Below are positions 42,171 through 53,311 of a stretch of 64,000 nucleotides of DNA, piece after piece. Source of the DNA: Ruminococcaceae bacterium Marseille-P2935 (GTDB lineage Bacteria; Bacillota; Clostridia; Oscillospirales; Ruminococcaceae); the NCBI GenBank assembly GCA_900104565.1, contig LT629952.1, positions 434,001 through 498,000 on the forward strand, written 5' to 3'. Position 1 is the first letter of the stretch; every line of letters starts with the position of its first letter. Under the pieces are notes generated by a model. That model worked only from the letters and a program-made list of their open reading frames with translations, was not told the origin of the DNA and ran no database searches. The translations under genes and the position numbers were made by a program.

Positions 42171-44186
42171 TTATTGATTTAACAGCTTGCTTAACTCTTC
42201 TAAACTATTTACTGGTGCATTACAACTGCCATTTTGGCATAGATAATAAACGAAACCTTCAGATGGTAACGGATAATCTGACGTAAATGGCACAAGCTCA
42301 GACAGCTCTTGCATATTTTCAGCCGTTTTAAAAAGTGTCGACAAATTCAAATGTGAGTTGCTGTATAGCCAGTTCAAGAATACTCCCCTATCTTTTTCGT
42401 CGTTCGTACAACAAACAATTTCACGAGCTGGGTATAATATTTCTAAAAATGCAGTAAGGGCAAACCCATATCCAGCAGGGTAATGTGTTAATTCACCAGC
42501 CAAAAAACGCAGCTGCCGTTCTGATGCCTCAATCCAACTCTTTTCTCCCGTCAATAAAGCTAATCTGGCAAAAACATACCCGGCCATAGAGTTTCCCGAT
42601 GGAATTGCGCCGTCATAACTTTCTTTCGGGCGAGTAATCAATTTTTCTGCGTCGGCAGCATAAAGAAAGCAGCCGCCATTTAATACATCTTCAAAATACT
42701 TTAATATTTGCTTTGCCCGCAAAATGGCAAGTCTTAAATATTTTAAATTCAAGGTGGTTTCATACAGGGTTATTAGGGCATAGGCATAAAACGCATAATC
42801 GTCCAGCTGCCCGGTGTAAGCAGCCTGGCCATCTCTCCAGCGAATCGATAACCTATCATCGGTTCCGCTTAGGTTTTCTTCTATAAACTTTTGAGCTTTT
42901 TGCGCGGCGGACAAATATTTGGGATTATTTAAAATTACAGAAGCCAACGACATTGCTGCAATGGTTAAGCCATTCCAGGAAGTTAGTACTTTATCATCTT
43001 TATGCAGCTTTGTTCTTTTTTTTCGGTATTCATTTAGCTTTTTTTGCATCATTCCAACTGCTGAATCCTCATGTTCCCAATCAGGTGCAGCAATCAGGTT
43101 TGGAATACTTTTCCCTTCAAAATTACCTTTTTGGGTAATATCGTATTTTTTGCAAAAAAGCTTTCCATCTTCTTTTCCCAATACGGACTGAACTTCCTGA
43201 GGAGTAAAAACGTAGTATTTGCCTTCTTCCCCGTCGCTGTCTGCATCCTGCCCGCAATAAAATCCGCCCAAATCATCAGTAAGTTCTGATAAAATATAAT
43301 CTAATGTTCGGGTTGCAGTATTGCGGTAAAATTGTCGTTTGGTAATTTGGTAGGTTTGAAGATAGACAATTGCCAGTAATGCATTATCATAGAGCATTTT
43401 TTCAAAATGGGGTGTCAACCACTTTTGATCAGTGGAGTAGCGAGAAAAGCCTCCGCCAACATGGTCAAATATTCCACCCCGGGCCATTGCAATCAGTGTT
43501 TGCTCAACCATCTCCAGCGCTTTTGAGTCACCTTGTAGTATCGAATACCGCAACAGAAAAAGTAAATTATGTGGGGATGGAAATTTAGGAGCTCGACCAA
43601 ACCCTCCCCACTGGCTGTCAAAGCTATTTTTGTATTGTTTGACCGCTAACTCAAGCAAACTTTTGGACGGCTCGTTTTTCTTAGTCTTTTTATCTTGGTT
43701 CAAAAAAGTTACTATTTCATTCCCAGCTTTAAGCAAATGATTTCTGTCATTGTTCCAGCGCTCGGTTATAATTTCCAGTAACTCTATTAAACCTGTGGAA
43801 CCATAGCGGGTATGCTTTGGCAGATAGGTACCAGCGAAAAAAGGTTTTTGGTCAGGAGTCATTATAATGGTAAGCGGCCATCCTCCTGATCCGGTTACAG
43901 CCTGGCAAACCGACATATAAACGGTATCAATATCCGGCCTTTCTTCTCTGTCGATCTTGATTGAAACAAAATTTTGATTTAATAATTCGGCAACCTGTAA
44001 ATCTTCAAATGATTCGTGTGCCATAACATGGCACCAGTGGCAGGTGGAATAACCAATACTTAAAAATATAGGTTTATCTTCTTTTTTGGCCTTTTCAAAT
44101 GCCGCTTCCCCCCAGGGATACCAATCTACAGGGTTATTTACATGTTGCAGCAGGTAGGGCGATTTTTCTGTTTGCAGGTGATTCAA
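42171..44186 (-). CDS. Thioredoxin-domain protein of the YyaL/DUF255 family
   Basis: A 671-aa protein: N-terminal thioredoxin-like domain with [17 protein letters not shown] and STCHWCHVM (C-x2-C, about 48-51), followed by an (alpha/alpha)6-barrel, glycoside-hydrolase-like region ([47 protein letters not shown]). The family is widespread, known in animals as spermatogenesis-associated protein 20, with an unsettled activity. The start is TTG (44186) with GGGGGA upstream. It stands alone between a terminator and a divergent ferredoxin gene. Confidence 0.92.
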   Translation of the reverse strand: MNHLQTEKSPYLLQHVNNPVDWYPWGEAAFEKAKKEDKPIFLSIGYSTCHWCHVMAHESFEDLQVAELLNQNFVSIKIDREERPDIDTVYMSVCQAVTGSGGWPLTIIMTPDQKPFFAGTYLPKHTRYGSTGLIELLEIITERWNNDRNHLLKAGNEIVTFLNQDKKTKKNEPSKSLLELAVKQYKNSFDSQWGGFGRAPKFPSPHNLLFLLRYSILQGDSKALEMVEQTLIAMARGGIFDHVGGGFSRYSTDQKWLTPHFEKMLYDNALLAIVYLQTYQITKRQFYRNTATRTLDYILSELTDDLGGFYCGQDADSDGEEGKYYVFTPQEVQSVLGKEDGKLFCKKYDITQKGNFEGKSIPNLIAAPDWEHEDSAVGMMQKKLNEYRKKRTKLHKDDKVLTSWNGLTIAAMSLASVILNNPKYLSAAQKAQKFIEENLSGTDDRLSIRWRDGQAAYTGQLDDYAFYAYALITLYETTLNLKYLRLAILRAKQILKYFEDVLNGGCFLYAADAEKLITRPKESYDGAIPSGNSMAGYVFARLALLTGEKSWIEASERQLRFLAGELTHYPAGYGFALTAFLEILYPAREIVCCTNDEKDRGVFLNWLYSNSHLNLSTLFKTAENMQELSELVPFTSDYPLPSEGFVYYLCQNGSCNAPVNSLEELSKLLNQ

Positions 44187-44471
44187 CGTATGATTCCCCC
44201 TTTGATATTAGTCAATTTATTAACCTTAGCCTACTCATTATTTTTTAAAATAAACCTGCTTTATTCCTTTTTCAGAAATATTTGTGTACTTATATTTTTT
44301 CATAATATAAAGAACCGTTAATTTCTAAATTGTATCATTCCTGCCTTATGCAAATATGTATTCCAATAAAAATAAATAATCATTAACATAATTTCGTTTG
44401 AATTCCAACAGAATTATTGAAACCAATATAGTATACTACAGATAAATTAATAAAAAGTTGGAGGTAATCAG

Positions 44472-45176
44472 ATGAAAAGAAGAATTATTAAAATAGATGA
44501 CCAAAAATGCAATGGCTGCGGCTTATGTGCCGAAGCATGCCATGAAGGCGCCATTGGAATGGTAGATGGCAAGGCCAGGTTATTGAGAGAAGATTACTGT
44601 GATGGTTTAGGAGACTGTCTTCCAACCTGCCCCACCGGGGCTATTACGTTTGAAGAGCGTGAAGCACCTGCATATAATGCTGAAGCCGTTGAGGCGGCAA
44701 AGCAAGCCAGTATTGCACCACTACCATGCGGGTGCCCCGGTACGCATTCAAAACTGATAGAACGTCCGGAGAATTTTCCCAGTCTTTATTCAGAAAAGAC
44801 CAATATAGAAAGCCAACTGCGCCAATGGCCAGTACAAATTAAACTAGCACCAGTCAACGCACCCTATTTTGAAAACGCCAACCTTTTAATTGCAGCAGAT
44901 TGTACGGCATATGCCTATGGAGATTTTCATCGCAAATTCATGAAAAACCATGTTACTTTAATTGGCTGCCCCAAACTGGATGCGGGAGATTATACGGAAA
45001 AACTGACCGAAATCATCCGCCAAAATAATATTAAAAGTATTCGTGTAGTTCGTATGGAAGTACCATGCTGCGGGGGCATAGAGTACGCCGTGCGTAATGC
45101 GCTACAGCAGAGCGGTAAAATGATTCCCTGGCAGATTGTTGTAGTCTCTACCGATGGGCATATTTTAGAGGATTAA
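44472..45176 (+). CDS. Two-cluster [4Fe-4S] ferredoxin-domain protein
   Basis: A 234-aa protein with an N-terminal 2[4Fe-4S] domain: CNGCGLCAEACHEGA (about 14-28) and CDGLGDCLPTCPTGA (about 44-58). The rest (about 75-234) is a soluble domain with more cysteines (PCGCPGTH, IAADCTAYAYGDFHRKF, GCPKLD, VPCCGG) and no recognised catalytic motif. It belongs to a ferredoxin-like family common in anaerobic Clostridia, with redox function presumed. GGAGG precedes the ATG and a terminator follows. Confidence 0.88.
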   Translation: MKRRIIKIDDQKCNGCGLCAEACHEGAIGMVDGKARLLREDYCDGLGDCLPTCPTGAITFEEREAPAYNAEAVEAAKQASIAPLPCGCPGTHSKLIERPENFPSLYSEKTNIESQLRQWPVQIKLAPVNAPYFENANLLIAADCTAYAYGDFHRKFMKNHVTLIGCPKLDAGDYTEKLTEIIRQNNIKSIRVVRMEVPCCGGIEYAVRNALQQSGKMIPWQIVVVSTDGHILED

Positions 45177-45204
45177 ACGCATTTTCATAAGAAAAACAAA
45201 AAGT

Positions 45205-45240
45205 AAAGCATCCCTTGCATTGGTCAGGGGATGCTTTTTT
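45205..45240 (+). terminator. Terminator of the ferredoxin gene
   Basis: AAAGCATCCC / GGGGATGCTTT hairpin followed by six T on the plus strand. Confidence 0.93.
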
Positions 45241-45491
45241 ATATAGTATTATTTCAATTAGTGCTTTAACTTAATGAATAAGTTGACTACACATAATTTC
45301 ATCATAAACCCAGGTAATCTGAAAGAAATAAAATCTTCTGTTCGAGATATATTATTCTTTCCTATTTTCAGCATAAAAACTGTATAGCAGCCAGAAACAT
45401 TTTGTACCAAAACAAAAAATATAAAATTTAGTACAAAGGTGTATTTTAAAAGGAAAAGCATATAAGACATAGCCAGCCAAATCGTTTTCAA
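45241..45491. other. Gene-free interval downstream of radC
   Basis: AT-rich; a hydrophobic TTG-initiated frame on the minus strand (45258-45491) lacks a ribosome site and looks like chance. Nothing else was recognised. Confidence 0.5.
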
Positions 45492-46169
45492 CTAACCCAG
45501 CAAGCCGGAATCCTTTAACGAGACAAAATCATTTTTGGCCACAATAATATGGTCAACTAATTGTATATTCATTGCTGATAGTGCTTTTTTAACAGACAAT
45601 GTAGTGTTTAAGTCGTCACTGGATGGCAAGGCAAAACCCTGCGGATGATTATGGGCCAAAATAATAGATGCAGCATTATAACGTACAACCATTTCAACTA
45701 TTTTTCTAATATTAACTGGAACCGCATTAATTGTTCCCTCAAACAGCAGTTCGCATGCCAAAAGACGGCAATTGGTATCTAAGCAAAGCAGATAAAACTG
45801 TTCGTTGGTTACCCCAACAAATTTTGGTATCATGTATTTACCGGTCTTTTCTGTAGTATCTAGAGGAAGACCGTCCTGGTTCATATCTTCTAAATATACA
45901 CTGCTTAAAGCCGGAATTAATTTTATTAATATGGCACTATGGTCTCCAATGCCTTTAACCTTTTTTAATTCCTCGAAGGAGGCATCGAAAACATTGGAAA
46001 AAGAACCAAAATGTCGGATAAGCTGATGTGCTAATCCATTGGTATCTTTTTGCGGAATGGCATAATACAACAATAATTCTAACAATTCGTGCTGAGCAAA
46101 ATTGTGATAACCTTCTTTTATAAATCTTTTCTTCATACGTTGCCTATGTTCATGATGTAGATCTTGCAT
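45492..46169 (-). CDS. radC: RadC/JAB-domain DNA repair-associated protein
   Basis: The 225-aa protein has an N-terminal helix-hairpin-helix region (FEELKKVKGIGDHSAILIKLIPALS) and a C-terminal JAB/MPN domain with the zinc motif HNHPQGFALPSSDD and upstream catalytic Glu (ELLFEGTINAV). RadC-type proteins are linked to DNA repair by name, but their activity is unsettled. GAGG precedes the ATG; it forms a single-gene unit. Confidence 0.95.
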   Translation of the reverse strand: MQDLHHEHRQRMKKRFIKEGYHNFAQHELLELLLYYAIPQKDTNGLAHQLIRHFGSFSNVFDASFEELKKVKGIGDHSAILIKLIPALSSVYLEDMNQDGLPLDTTEKTGKYMIPKFVGVTNEQFYLLCLDTNCRLLACELLFEGTINAVPVNIRKIVEMVVRYNAASIILAHNHPQGFALPSSDDLNTTLSVKKALSAMNIQLVDHIIVAKNDFVSLKDSGLLG

Positions 46170-46283
46170 GTCTTACCTCAAAATGTTACTTATCTCTTTC
46201 TGATTATATCTTATTTTAACCGGAATGAAAAGAAAATTTTAAAGATTGTTCCTGCAAATATTTCTTTTTCCTGCATAAAAAAT
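46170..46283. other. Intergenic leader of the repeat cluster
   Basis: Short AT-rich stretch between radC and the 90-bp repeats; no feature recognised. Confidence 0.5.
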
Positions 46284-46600
46284 ATGGTATAATAACCGCA
46301 AAGTGCTTATTATACTTATTCCTGTGGCCTGCCATACGGCAATGGCCAATTATACCATTCACACTTCGTGTTCATGGTATAATAACCGCAAAGCGCTTAT
46401 TATACTTATTCCTATGGCCTGCCATACGGCAATGGCCAATTATACCATTTATACTTCGTGTTCATGGTATAATAACCGCAACCGCAAGGTATCTATTATT
46501 CTTACCTTTGCAGCTTACACACAACAATAATTAAAAAACCATGCATTTTGCAACGTGGTATAATAACCTAAAAATAGTTACTATACTTATATTCTGGCCT
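46284..46600 (+). repeat. 90-bp palindromic tandem repeats with extended -10 boxes
   Basis: Two full units (46284-46373 and 46374-46463) differ at four positions, all transitions; a third is truncated (46464 to about 46505) and a diverged fourth begins near 46553. Each unit starts with TGGTATAAT (extended -10), has an inverted repeat GTATAATAA / TTATTATAC and ends with AATTATACCAT, the complement of its own start, so a full unit is palindromic at both scales. They lie upstream of the RluA-type gene and point toward it. No transposase is present; a MITE or a promoter array are the readings. Confidence 0.75.
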
Positions 46601-46702
46601 ATACTGAAAGGGTTGTATTCTTTATATATTTTCTTATTCCTGTTGTCTCCGTAACAGATAACACAACCATCAACTATGTAATAATTGAATAGGGTAAACG
46701 TA

Positions 46703-47662
46703 ATGAAACAATTTACAATTGGAAAAAATGATGCTGGTCAAAGAGCGGATAAGTTTGTAACTAAAACCGTTCCTTTGCTTCCGCAGTCTATGATGTATAA
46801 AGCTTTTCGCAATAAGCGTATTAAATGCAACGGCAAACGCTGTGAAATTTCTACCAAGCTTCAGCTTGGTGATCATATTGAACTTTATTTAAATGATGAG
46901 TTTTTTCAAACTTTTGAAGAGTCTGCACTGTTCCACCGGGCCCCAAGCCAAGTAGATGTGGTTTATGAAGATGAAAATATTTTATTAGTAAATAAACCAT
47001 GCGGACTAATTGTTCATGAAGACAGTACTCAGCAGATAGATACACTGATCAATCGTATTTTACATTATCTTTTTTTAAAGGGGGAGTATCGGCCTGAAGA
47101 AGAGAACAGCTTTGTTCCCTCTTTATGCAACCGTATTGACCGCAATACACAAGGGATCGTAATTGCTGCTAAAAATGCTGCCTCCCTGCGCATATTAAAT
47201 GAAAAAATTAAAAACCGGGAACTTAGCAAATATTATCTGTGCATTGTACATGGTAATTTGGAAAAGAAAACGGCAACCTTGACCGATTATCTGATTAAAA
47301 ATGAAACAACCAATACCGTGCAAATCTATCATCATTCTGTTCCCGGAGCTAAAACTATTGTTACCCAATATAAAGTAATCCAAGAAAAACCTTTATATAG
47401 TCTTTTAGAAGTAAATCTGCTGACCGGACGTACTCATCAAATTAGAGCACATTTTGCGAGCATTGGTCATCCCTTATTGGGGGATACCAAATACGGTTTA
47501 AATAAAAATAATAAGGGGACTGGTCATAAACACCAGGCCTTGTGTTCCTATAAGCTTATCTTTAATTTTAAAAATGATGGTGAAATTCTGCAATATCTCA
47601 ACGGGAAAACTTTTCAACTTCAGGAGTTGCCTCTTTTGGAACAGTTTGAAGCTTTAAAATAG
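46703..47662 (+). CDS. RluA-family pseudouridine synthase
   Basis: A 319-aa protein with an N-terminal S4 domain (GQRADKFVTKTVPLLPQSMMYKAFRNKRIKC) and synthase domain with catalytic CNRIDRNTQGIVIAAKN (Asp in NRIDRNT) and TGRTHQIRAHFASIGHPLLGD. It isomerises uridine in rRNA or tRNA; which site is unknown, and it is a paralogue of the RluD-type gene at 18686. The ATG at 46703 (MKQFTIGKND) is preferred over the in-frame TTG at 46685. The upstream ribosome site is weak (AGGG). Confidence 0.92.
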   Translation: MKQFTIGKNDAGQRADKFVTKTVPLLPQSMMYKAFRNKRIKCNGKRCEISTKLQLGDHIELYLNDEFFQTFEESALFHRAPSQVDVVYEDENILLVNKPCGLIVHEDSTQQIDTLINRILHYLFLKGEYRPEEENSFVPSLCNRIDRNTQGIVIAAKNAASLRILNEKIKNRELSKYYLCIVHGNLEKKTATLTDYLIKNETTNTVQIYHHSVPGAKTIVTQYKVIQEKPLYSLLEVNLLTGRTHQIRAHFASIGHPLLGDTKYGLNKNNKGTGHKHQALCSYKLIFNFKNDGEILQYLNGKTFQLQELPLLEQFEALK

Positions 47663-47824
47663 CGGCATAAACAGCTTTACAATTACGTATAAATGGGCGA
47701 AATGCTAATTTTTATTTCGTGGACGCGTTCCAATTTCCAAAACCTAAAGGTTATAATAACTTTCAGATGAATTGTCAAAATTGAAAGTTTATATCTGTCA
47801 AAATTCTGTCTGTTACCATTTCAT

Positions 47825-47868
47825 TGTATAAAAAACCTCCAGCCTAAAACTGGAGGTTTTTTATACAA
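47825..47868. terminator. Bidirectional terminator between RluA-type gene and polC
   Basis: A perfect 19-bp inverted repeat (AAAAAACCTCCAG / CTGGAGGTTTTTT with TTGTAT / ATACAA at the ends) around a 6-base loop serves the convergent plus-strand RluA-type gene and minus-strand polC. Confidence 0.92.
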
Positions 47869-47916
47869 TTTCTTAAAGTCTTAATGTTTACACGAAATGT
47901 TTTCATGGGTCTGTTT

Positions 47917-50900
47917 TTAAAAGAAGGTCATCTGGCTGCTTTCAGGCAAACCATCTAAAACCGAAAAATCCCTGAGGATTTGAATGACTGCTTTCGAAAC
48001 ACCTGCCCGGGTCCCAACTTCATCCATAGAGATATAAGCGCCTTCCTGCCCTGCCTGCTGTAAATTTTTGGCGGCGGCTTCTCCCAAACCTTTGAGTGAA
48101 CAGAATGGCAGTCGAATTTTCCCATCCTCTACCCGATAAACGGTTGCATCAGATTTGTAGAGGTCAACCGGTAAAAATTCGTAGCCGCGAGCCAGCATTT
48201 CACAGATAATCTGCAACGTCACGTATTGATCCTCTTCCTTAACCGAACGCTCGTTCCCCTTTTGCTTTAAATCCTGCATACGGCTTCGTACCATGCCAAT
48301 TCCTTTTACTGCAGCTTCTGCATCAAAGTCGCCGCCACGCACGGTAAAATAGGTTGCATAGTATTCCAGCGGATAATAAATTTTATACCAGCCCAGACGA
48401 ATTGCGGCAATAACATATGCCGCAGCATGGGCTTTGGGGAACATGTATTTAATTTTTAAGCAGCTGTCTATATACCATTGCGGCACACCATGTTCCAACA
48501 TGGCTGCTTTATGCTCATCCGTCAGCAGCTTTGGAGCTTTTCCTTTACGGGTAATCTCCATAATTTTAAACGCCATCTTGGGCTCCAGCCCCTTTTGAAG
48601 CAGGTAAGTCATAATGCTGTCACGGGTACCAATTACTTCAGAAATGGTACAGGTGCCATTTTTAATTAAGTCCTGAGCATTGTTTAACCATACGTCCGTA
48701 CCATGGGACAAGCCCGAAATTTGCAGCAGGTCGGAAAAAGTTTTTGGCTGGGCATCAATCAGCATCTGACGTACAAATGGAGTACCCATTTCCGGCAGGG
48801 ACAAAGTTCCGGTATTACAGTCTATATCCTCTGCGGAAACCCCCAGCGCTTCTGGCGAGGTAAACAAACTAATTACCTTACGGTCACTGGTGTCCGCATC
48901 CATCACCTTTACTCCGGTCATATCTTCCAAATGCCGGTACATGGTAGGCACATCATGCCCCAGAATATCCAGCTTTAAAATGGTATCATGCAAAGAATGA
49001 AAGTCAAAGTGCGTCGTAACAACATCAGACGTAGAGTCATCTGCCGGGTGCTGCACTGGGGTAAAATCATATACTTCGTAATCTCTGGGTACTACAACCA
49101 TGCCGCCGGGGTGCTGGCCCGTGGTGCGCTTAACACCAGTACAACCGATTACCATGCGGTTTTCTTCCGCCCTGTGAAGGATCCTCCCCTTTTCGTCCAG
49201 ATATTTTTTCACAAACCCATACGCCGTTTTCGAGGCAACTGAGCCAATTGTTCCAGCTTTGAACACATGGCCGGCGCCAAACAGTTCTTCGGTGTATTTG
49301 TGCGCTTTTGACTGGTACTCACCAGAAAAGTTTAAGTCGATATCGGGTGCCTTGTCGCCGTCAAAACCCAAAAAGGTTTCGAACGGAATATTATGGCCGT
49401 CCCGGTTATAGGGGGTACCGCAATTGGGGCAAGCCTTTTCAGGAAGGTCAAACCCCGAGCCCACCGAACCATCTAATATAAACTCGCTGTGCTTACATTT
49501 AGGGCAAACATAGTGGGGCGGTAGCGGATTTACCTCGGAGATACCTGCCATAATTGCAACAAACGAAGAGCCAACTGACCCACGGGAACCAACCAAATAG
49601 CCGTTCTCTTCTGACTTTGCAACCAATTTCTGCGCAATAATATACAATACTGAGAATCCATGTTTAATAATGGAAGAAAGCTCGCGGTTCAGGCGCTTTT
49701 CCACCACCTCCGGCAGTGGGTCGCCGTACATCTCCCGCGCTCGGCCCCAGGTAATCCGCTGCAAATCCTCTTCTGCACCGTCAATGGTCGGCGTATAAGT
49801 TCCCTTTGGTATGGGCCGTATCTTTTCTACCATATCGGCTATTTTATTGGTGTTCTCAACAACCACTTCATATGCCTTTTCTTCCCCTAAATAGGAAAAT
49901 TCAGCTAGCATTTCGTCGGTAGTTCTAAAGAAAAGCGGAGCCTGTTCAGACGCGTCTTTAAAGCCCTGTCCTGCCATTAATATTTCACGGAAAATAGCGT
50001 CCCCCTCATCCATGAAGTGGACATCACAAGTTGCTACAACAGGAATATCCAGCTTTTGCCCCAGCTTTACAATAGTACGGTTATAATCTCGTAACGCTTC
50101 TTCGTCCTGAGCAATTCCTTCCCGCATTAAAAAACGGTTATTTCCTATGGGCTGAATCTCCAAAAAGTCATAGAATTTGGCAATATCGCATAGCTCTCCC
50201 CAGGTTTTTCCATTTAAAATTGCACGGAACAGCTCGCCAGCCTCGCACGCGGAACCAACAATCAGCCCTTCGCGGTTTTGAATCAGCTTACTTTTTACAA
50301 TGCGCGGGCGCTTATAGTAATAATCCAAATGTGCATAGGAAATTAACTTATAAAGATTTTTAAGGCCGGTTAAATTTTTAGCCAGCAAAATCTGGTGATA
50401 GCTTGGAAGTTTTTTAGGGTCTCCAACCGTTAAACCGGTATTGATACCCGAAATGTTATGTATGCCCTTCTCTTTTTCCATCAGCTCAAATAATTTGACA
50501 GTTATTCCAGCCAGAACACGTGCATCATCACAAGCTCTATGGTGATTAAAATCGCCCAATTTCAAATATTCTGCCACCGTGTTCAGTTTATAGTTTTTAA
50601 TTCCGCTGATTAGGGAACGGCACATGGGGACAGTATCGATATGTGTAAACTGGTAAGGAATTTTACAGCGGTTCATAGCTACTTTTAAAAAACCGGTATC
50701 GAATGGAGCATTGTGGGCAATCAGAACTCTGCAATCCCCACAAAATTGCAAAAACTGTTCCAGCGCTTCTTTTTCTGGGGGGGCTCCTGCAACCATCGAG
50801 TCGTCGATTCCTGTCAGTTTTGTAATTTCAGCTGGAATCGCTTTTTCAGGGTCGACAAAGGTATCAAACTCTTCCAAAACTTCTCCGTTTTTTAACTTCA

Positions 50901-52245
50901 CTGCCCCAATCTCTATAATTCTTTCGCTTCTTGCCATTAGTCCTGTTGTTTCAAGGTCAAATACAATAAAAGTATCATTAAAATCAGCAGTAGCATTACC
51001 AGCCACTACCGGAACCATATCATCTACAAAGTATGCTTCTACCCCATAGATTACTTTAAAATCCCCACCAGAACTATTGATTCTTTCTGCTGCGTTCATA
51101 GCATCCGGATAAGCCTGTGCAACACCATGGTCGGTAATGGCAATTGCTTTATGCCCCCAGCTGTAGGCACGCTCTACATACTTATCCATAGAAGTTAACC
51201 CATCCATAGCCGACATATTACTATGCAAATGCAGTTCTACACGTTTCTTCTCTGCCTGATCGGTCCGTTTGATTCGGCGTACAGTTGAAATGTCAAACGG
51301 CCGGATCGAAACCTCGTGATCATATTTGTCATAGCTGGCCTCACCGCGTACAACTACTGTCATTCCATTTTTCAAATCATCAATTTTCTGGGTTTTATCT
51401 GCCTCCAGAATCAGCTTTAAGGTATTAGAGCCGGTATAATCAGTAATATCGATGGAAAAAATCACTTTCGACTTATCCCTTGTTTCGCGCCGCTCAATGG
51501 AAAAAATATCGCCCCATACCACAACGTTACCGCTTTCGGGAGTCACGTCTGCTAATTTCATAGGTCTTTGCTTAATTGCACGTCCAGTGATTACCGCTAG
51601 GCTATCTGGCTCAAATGCCAGGCCCTCAAAATCAAAAGTGATCTTTTGTGTTCGAATGGGTGCTTTTTCACCTTTCGAGGTACCTTGCCCTCCTTGTACA
51701 CGTGCCAGCGGAATCGGAGTATTTAATACTTTCCGGGCCTCCGCCATAGTTTCCTGATAAATTTTATGCTCGGCAGCAACCTCAGTTACCCCACAAAATT
51801 CCACTTCTACGGAAATTCCAAATTCCTTTTGGATAATCCGCTTAATTGCTAGGTCTGTTTTTCCTGCGGTCAGGGTAAATTTTCCGCCATGCGTCAGATT
51901 AATTTTTAAAACATTGCCTTCAATAACCGCTTGAGCCCCCTCAAAAAAGCCGTTAACCGGGGCTCCGGCTTGCTTAATAGCTTCAATCAAATTTGGCAGA
52001 TATGTCTCATTAAAAAGTTGTGCAGGGTAAGACGGGGAAATTTCTAACCGTTCTAAGCGCAGTGCCATTCTCAAAGCTCGTTCAATTTGAAATAGGACAG
52101 GCTTGTCCACAATATAGTTTAACCTTGCCGTCAAAGACATCTGACGTTTTTCCACATCAAAAGATACCGCCTCCGCCTGCGCATCTGCAATAGGAGCCAG
52201 TATCTCAGCATTTATGTATGGTCCAAACAGTTCCCCAAAATCCAT
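47917..52245 (-). CDS. polC: DNA polymerase III alpha subunit PolC
   Basis: A 1,442-aa Gram-positive-type replicase: N-terminal region, OB-fold ([30 protein letters not shown]), PHP domain ([17 protein letters not shown], about 340-355) interrupted by the 3'-5' exonuclease (FDLETTGL, about 429-436; [10 protein letters not shown]), then palm/fingers with a zinc site (CPKCKHSEF ... CPNCGTPYN) and catalytic aspartates in [14 protein letters not shown]. It is the main leading-strand polymerase in Firmicutes. It is the last gene of the ispG-polC end of the long housekeeping series. ATG has GGAGG five bases upstream. Confidence 0.98.
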   Translation of the reverse strand: MDFGELFGPYINAEILAPIADAQAEAVSFDVEKRQMSLTARLNYIVDKPVLFQIERALRMALRLERLEISPSYPAQLFNETYLPNLIEAIKQAGAPVNGFFEGAQAVIEGNVLKINLTHGGKFTLTAGKTDLAIKRIIQKEFGISVEVEFCGVTEVAAEHKIYQETMAEARKVLNTPIPLARVQGGQGTSKGEKAPIRTQKITFDFEGLAFEPDSLAVITGRAIKQRPMKLADVTPESGNVVVWGDIFSIERRETRDKSKVIFSIDITDYTGSNTLKLILEADKTQKIDDLKNGMTVVVRGEASYDKYDHEVSIRPFDISTVRRIKRTDQAEKKRVELHLHSNMSAMDGLTSMDKYVERAYSWGHKAIAITDHGVAQAYPDAMNAAERINSSGGDFKVIYGVEAYFVDDMVPVVAGNATADFNDTFIVFDLETTGLMARSERIIEIGAVKLKNGEVLEEFDTFVDPEKAIPAEITKLTGIDDSMVAGAPPEKEALEQFLQFCGDCRVLIAHNAPFDTGFLKVAMNRCKIPYQFTHIDTVPMCRSLISGIKNYKLNTVAEYLKLGDFNHHRACDDARVLAGITVKLFELMEKEKGIHNISGINTGLTVGDPKKLPSYHQILLAKNLTGLKNLYKLISYAHLDYYYKRPRIVKSKLIQNREGLIVGSACEAGELFRAILNGKTWGELCDIAKFYDFLEIQPIGNNRFLMREGIAQDEEALRDYNRTIVKLGQKLDIPVVATCDVHFMDEGDAIFREILMAGQGFKDASEQAPLFFRTTDEMLAEFSYLGEEKAYEVVVENTNKIADMVEKIRPIPKGTYTPTIDGAEEDLQRITWGRAREMYGDPLPEVVEKRLNRELSSIIKHGFSVLYIIAQKLVAKSEENGYLVGSRGSVGSSFVAIMAGISEVNPLPPHYVCPKCKHSEFILDGSVGSGFDLPEKACPNCGTPYNRDGHNIPFETFLGFDGDKAPDIDLNFSGEYQSKAHKYTEELFGAGHVFKAGTIGSVASKTAYGFVKKYLDEKGRILHRAEENRMVIGCTGVKRTTGQHPGGMVVVPRDYEVYDFTPVQHPADDSTSDVVTTHFDFHSLHDTILKLDILGHDVPTMYRHLEDMTGVKVMDADTSDRKVISLFTSPEALGVSAEDIDCNTGTLSLPEMGTPFVRQMLIDAQPKTFSDLLQISGLSHGTDVWLNNAQDLIKNGTCTISEVIGTRDSIMTYLLQKGLEPKMAFKIMEITRKGKAPKLLTDEHKAAMLEHGVPQWYIDSCLKIKYMFPKAHAAAYVIAAIRLGWYKIYYPLEYYATYFTVRGGDFDAEAAVKGIGMVRSRMQDLKQKGNERSVKEEDQYVTLQIICEMLARGYEFLPVDLYKSDATVYRVEDGKIRLPFCSLKGLGEAAAKNLQQAGQEGAYISMDEVGTRAGVSKAVIQILRDFSVLDGLPESSQMTFF

Positions 52246-52259
52246 GGTTTCCTCCGTAT

Positions 52260-53309
52260 TTACAAGGCTTCAACTGATTTTAACAGTTCCTCAATAATTT
52301 TATCCTCCGGAACCTTCTTAATAATTTTCCCTTTTTTGAAAATGAGCCCGCAACCATCCCCGCCCGCAACGCCAATATCTGCGTCACGAGCCTCTCCCGG
52401 GCCGTTAACGGCGCACCCCATCACCGCAACCCTAATATTCTTTTCGCACCCAACCAACGCCTGTTCCACCTTTTCGGCCAAATGGATTAAGTCAATTTTT
52501 GTTCGTCCACAAGTGGGGCACGACACTACCACAACACCAGAATGGTGCATACCCAGGCCTTTTAGAATATCCTTTGCTGCTGTAATTTCCCGAACCGGGT
52601 CAGCAGTCAGTGATACGCGCATTGTATCGCCAATACCATCCAGCAGAAGTGACCCAATACCAATGGAAGACTTGATTATCCCCATTCGCTCGGTACCTGC
52701 TTCAGTAACGCCCAAGTGAAGCGGATAGCTGCATTGATTAGAAATAAGACGGTACGCCGCAACCATGGTATCAACGCGGGAAGACTTTATGGAAATAACA
52801 ATATCGTCAAAATCGAATTTTTCCAGCAAAGATACATGATACATCGCACTTTCCACCAAAGCCTGCGGGGTAGCACTGCCATATTTCGTTAATATTTCTT
52901 TTTCTAAGGAACCTGCATTGACCCCAATACGAATTGGAATTTTACGTTGTTGGCACGCTTTTACAACGGCATGAACCCGGTCGTCTGAACCGATGTTGCC
53001 TGGGTTAATGCGAATTTTATCAACTCCGGCAGCCGCGGCTTCCAACGCCAAGCGGTAATCGAAGTGAATATCTGCCACCACAGGAATAGAAAGCGTGTTC
53101 TTTAAGGCTGTAACCGTAGGAATAGCATTCCGGTCTGGTACTGCAAGCCGGATGATCTCGCACCCGGCTTGCTCCAGCTCCAAAGCTTGTTTTACATTTC
53201 CCTGTATATCGTCTGCGGGTTTGTTCAGCATTGATTGTATAGCAACCCGATGATTACCGCCAATCGCAATTTTTCCAATTTGAACAACCCTGGTCGTTTT
53301 CCGTTTCAT
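52260..53309 (-). CDS. ispG: 4-hydroxy-3-methylbut-2-enyl diphosphate synthase (flavodoxin/ferredoxin)
   Basis: A 349-aa GcpE-family protein with a TIM-barrel N-terminus ([38 protein letters not shown]) and cluster cysteines in [12 protein letters not shown] and [10 protein letters not shown]. It carries out the penultimate MEP isoprenoid pathway step. With dxr three genes upstream and uppS nearby, the cluster joins isoprenoid precursor synthesis to undecaprenyl diphosphate synthesis. Confidence 0.97.
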   Translation of the reverse strand: MKRKTTRVVQIGKIAIGGNHRVAIQSMLNKPADDIQGNVKQALELEQAGCEIIRLAVPDRNAIPTVTALKNTLSIPVVADIHFDYRLALEAAAAGVDKIRINPGNIGSDDRVHAVVKACQQRKIPIRIGVNAGSLEKEILTKYGSATPQALVESAMYHVSLLEKFDFDDIVISIKSSRVDTMVAAYRLISNQCSYPLHLGVTEAGTERMGIIKSSIGIGSLLLDGIGDTMRVSLTADPVREITAAKDILKGLGMHHSGVVVVSCPTCGRTKIDLIHLAEKVEQALVGCEKNIRVAVMGCAVNGPGEARDADIGVAGGDGCGLIFKKGKIIKKVPEDKIIEELLKSVEAL

Positions 53310-53311
53310 CG

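Noticed and set aside
45258-45491. 77-aa hydrophobic minus-strand frame after radC
   Set aside because: It starts at TTG directly at the radC stop without a ribosome site, and its composition looks like AT-rich noncoding DNA.
46303-46530. 75-aa repetitive frame over the 90-bp repeats
   Set aside because: It stays open only because the repeat length is a multiple of three; there is no ribosome site and the palindromic structure explains the sequence.
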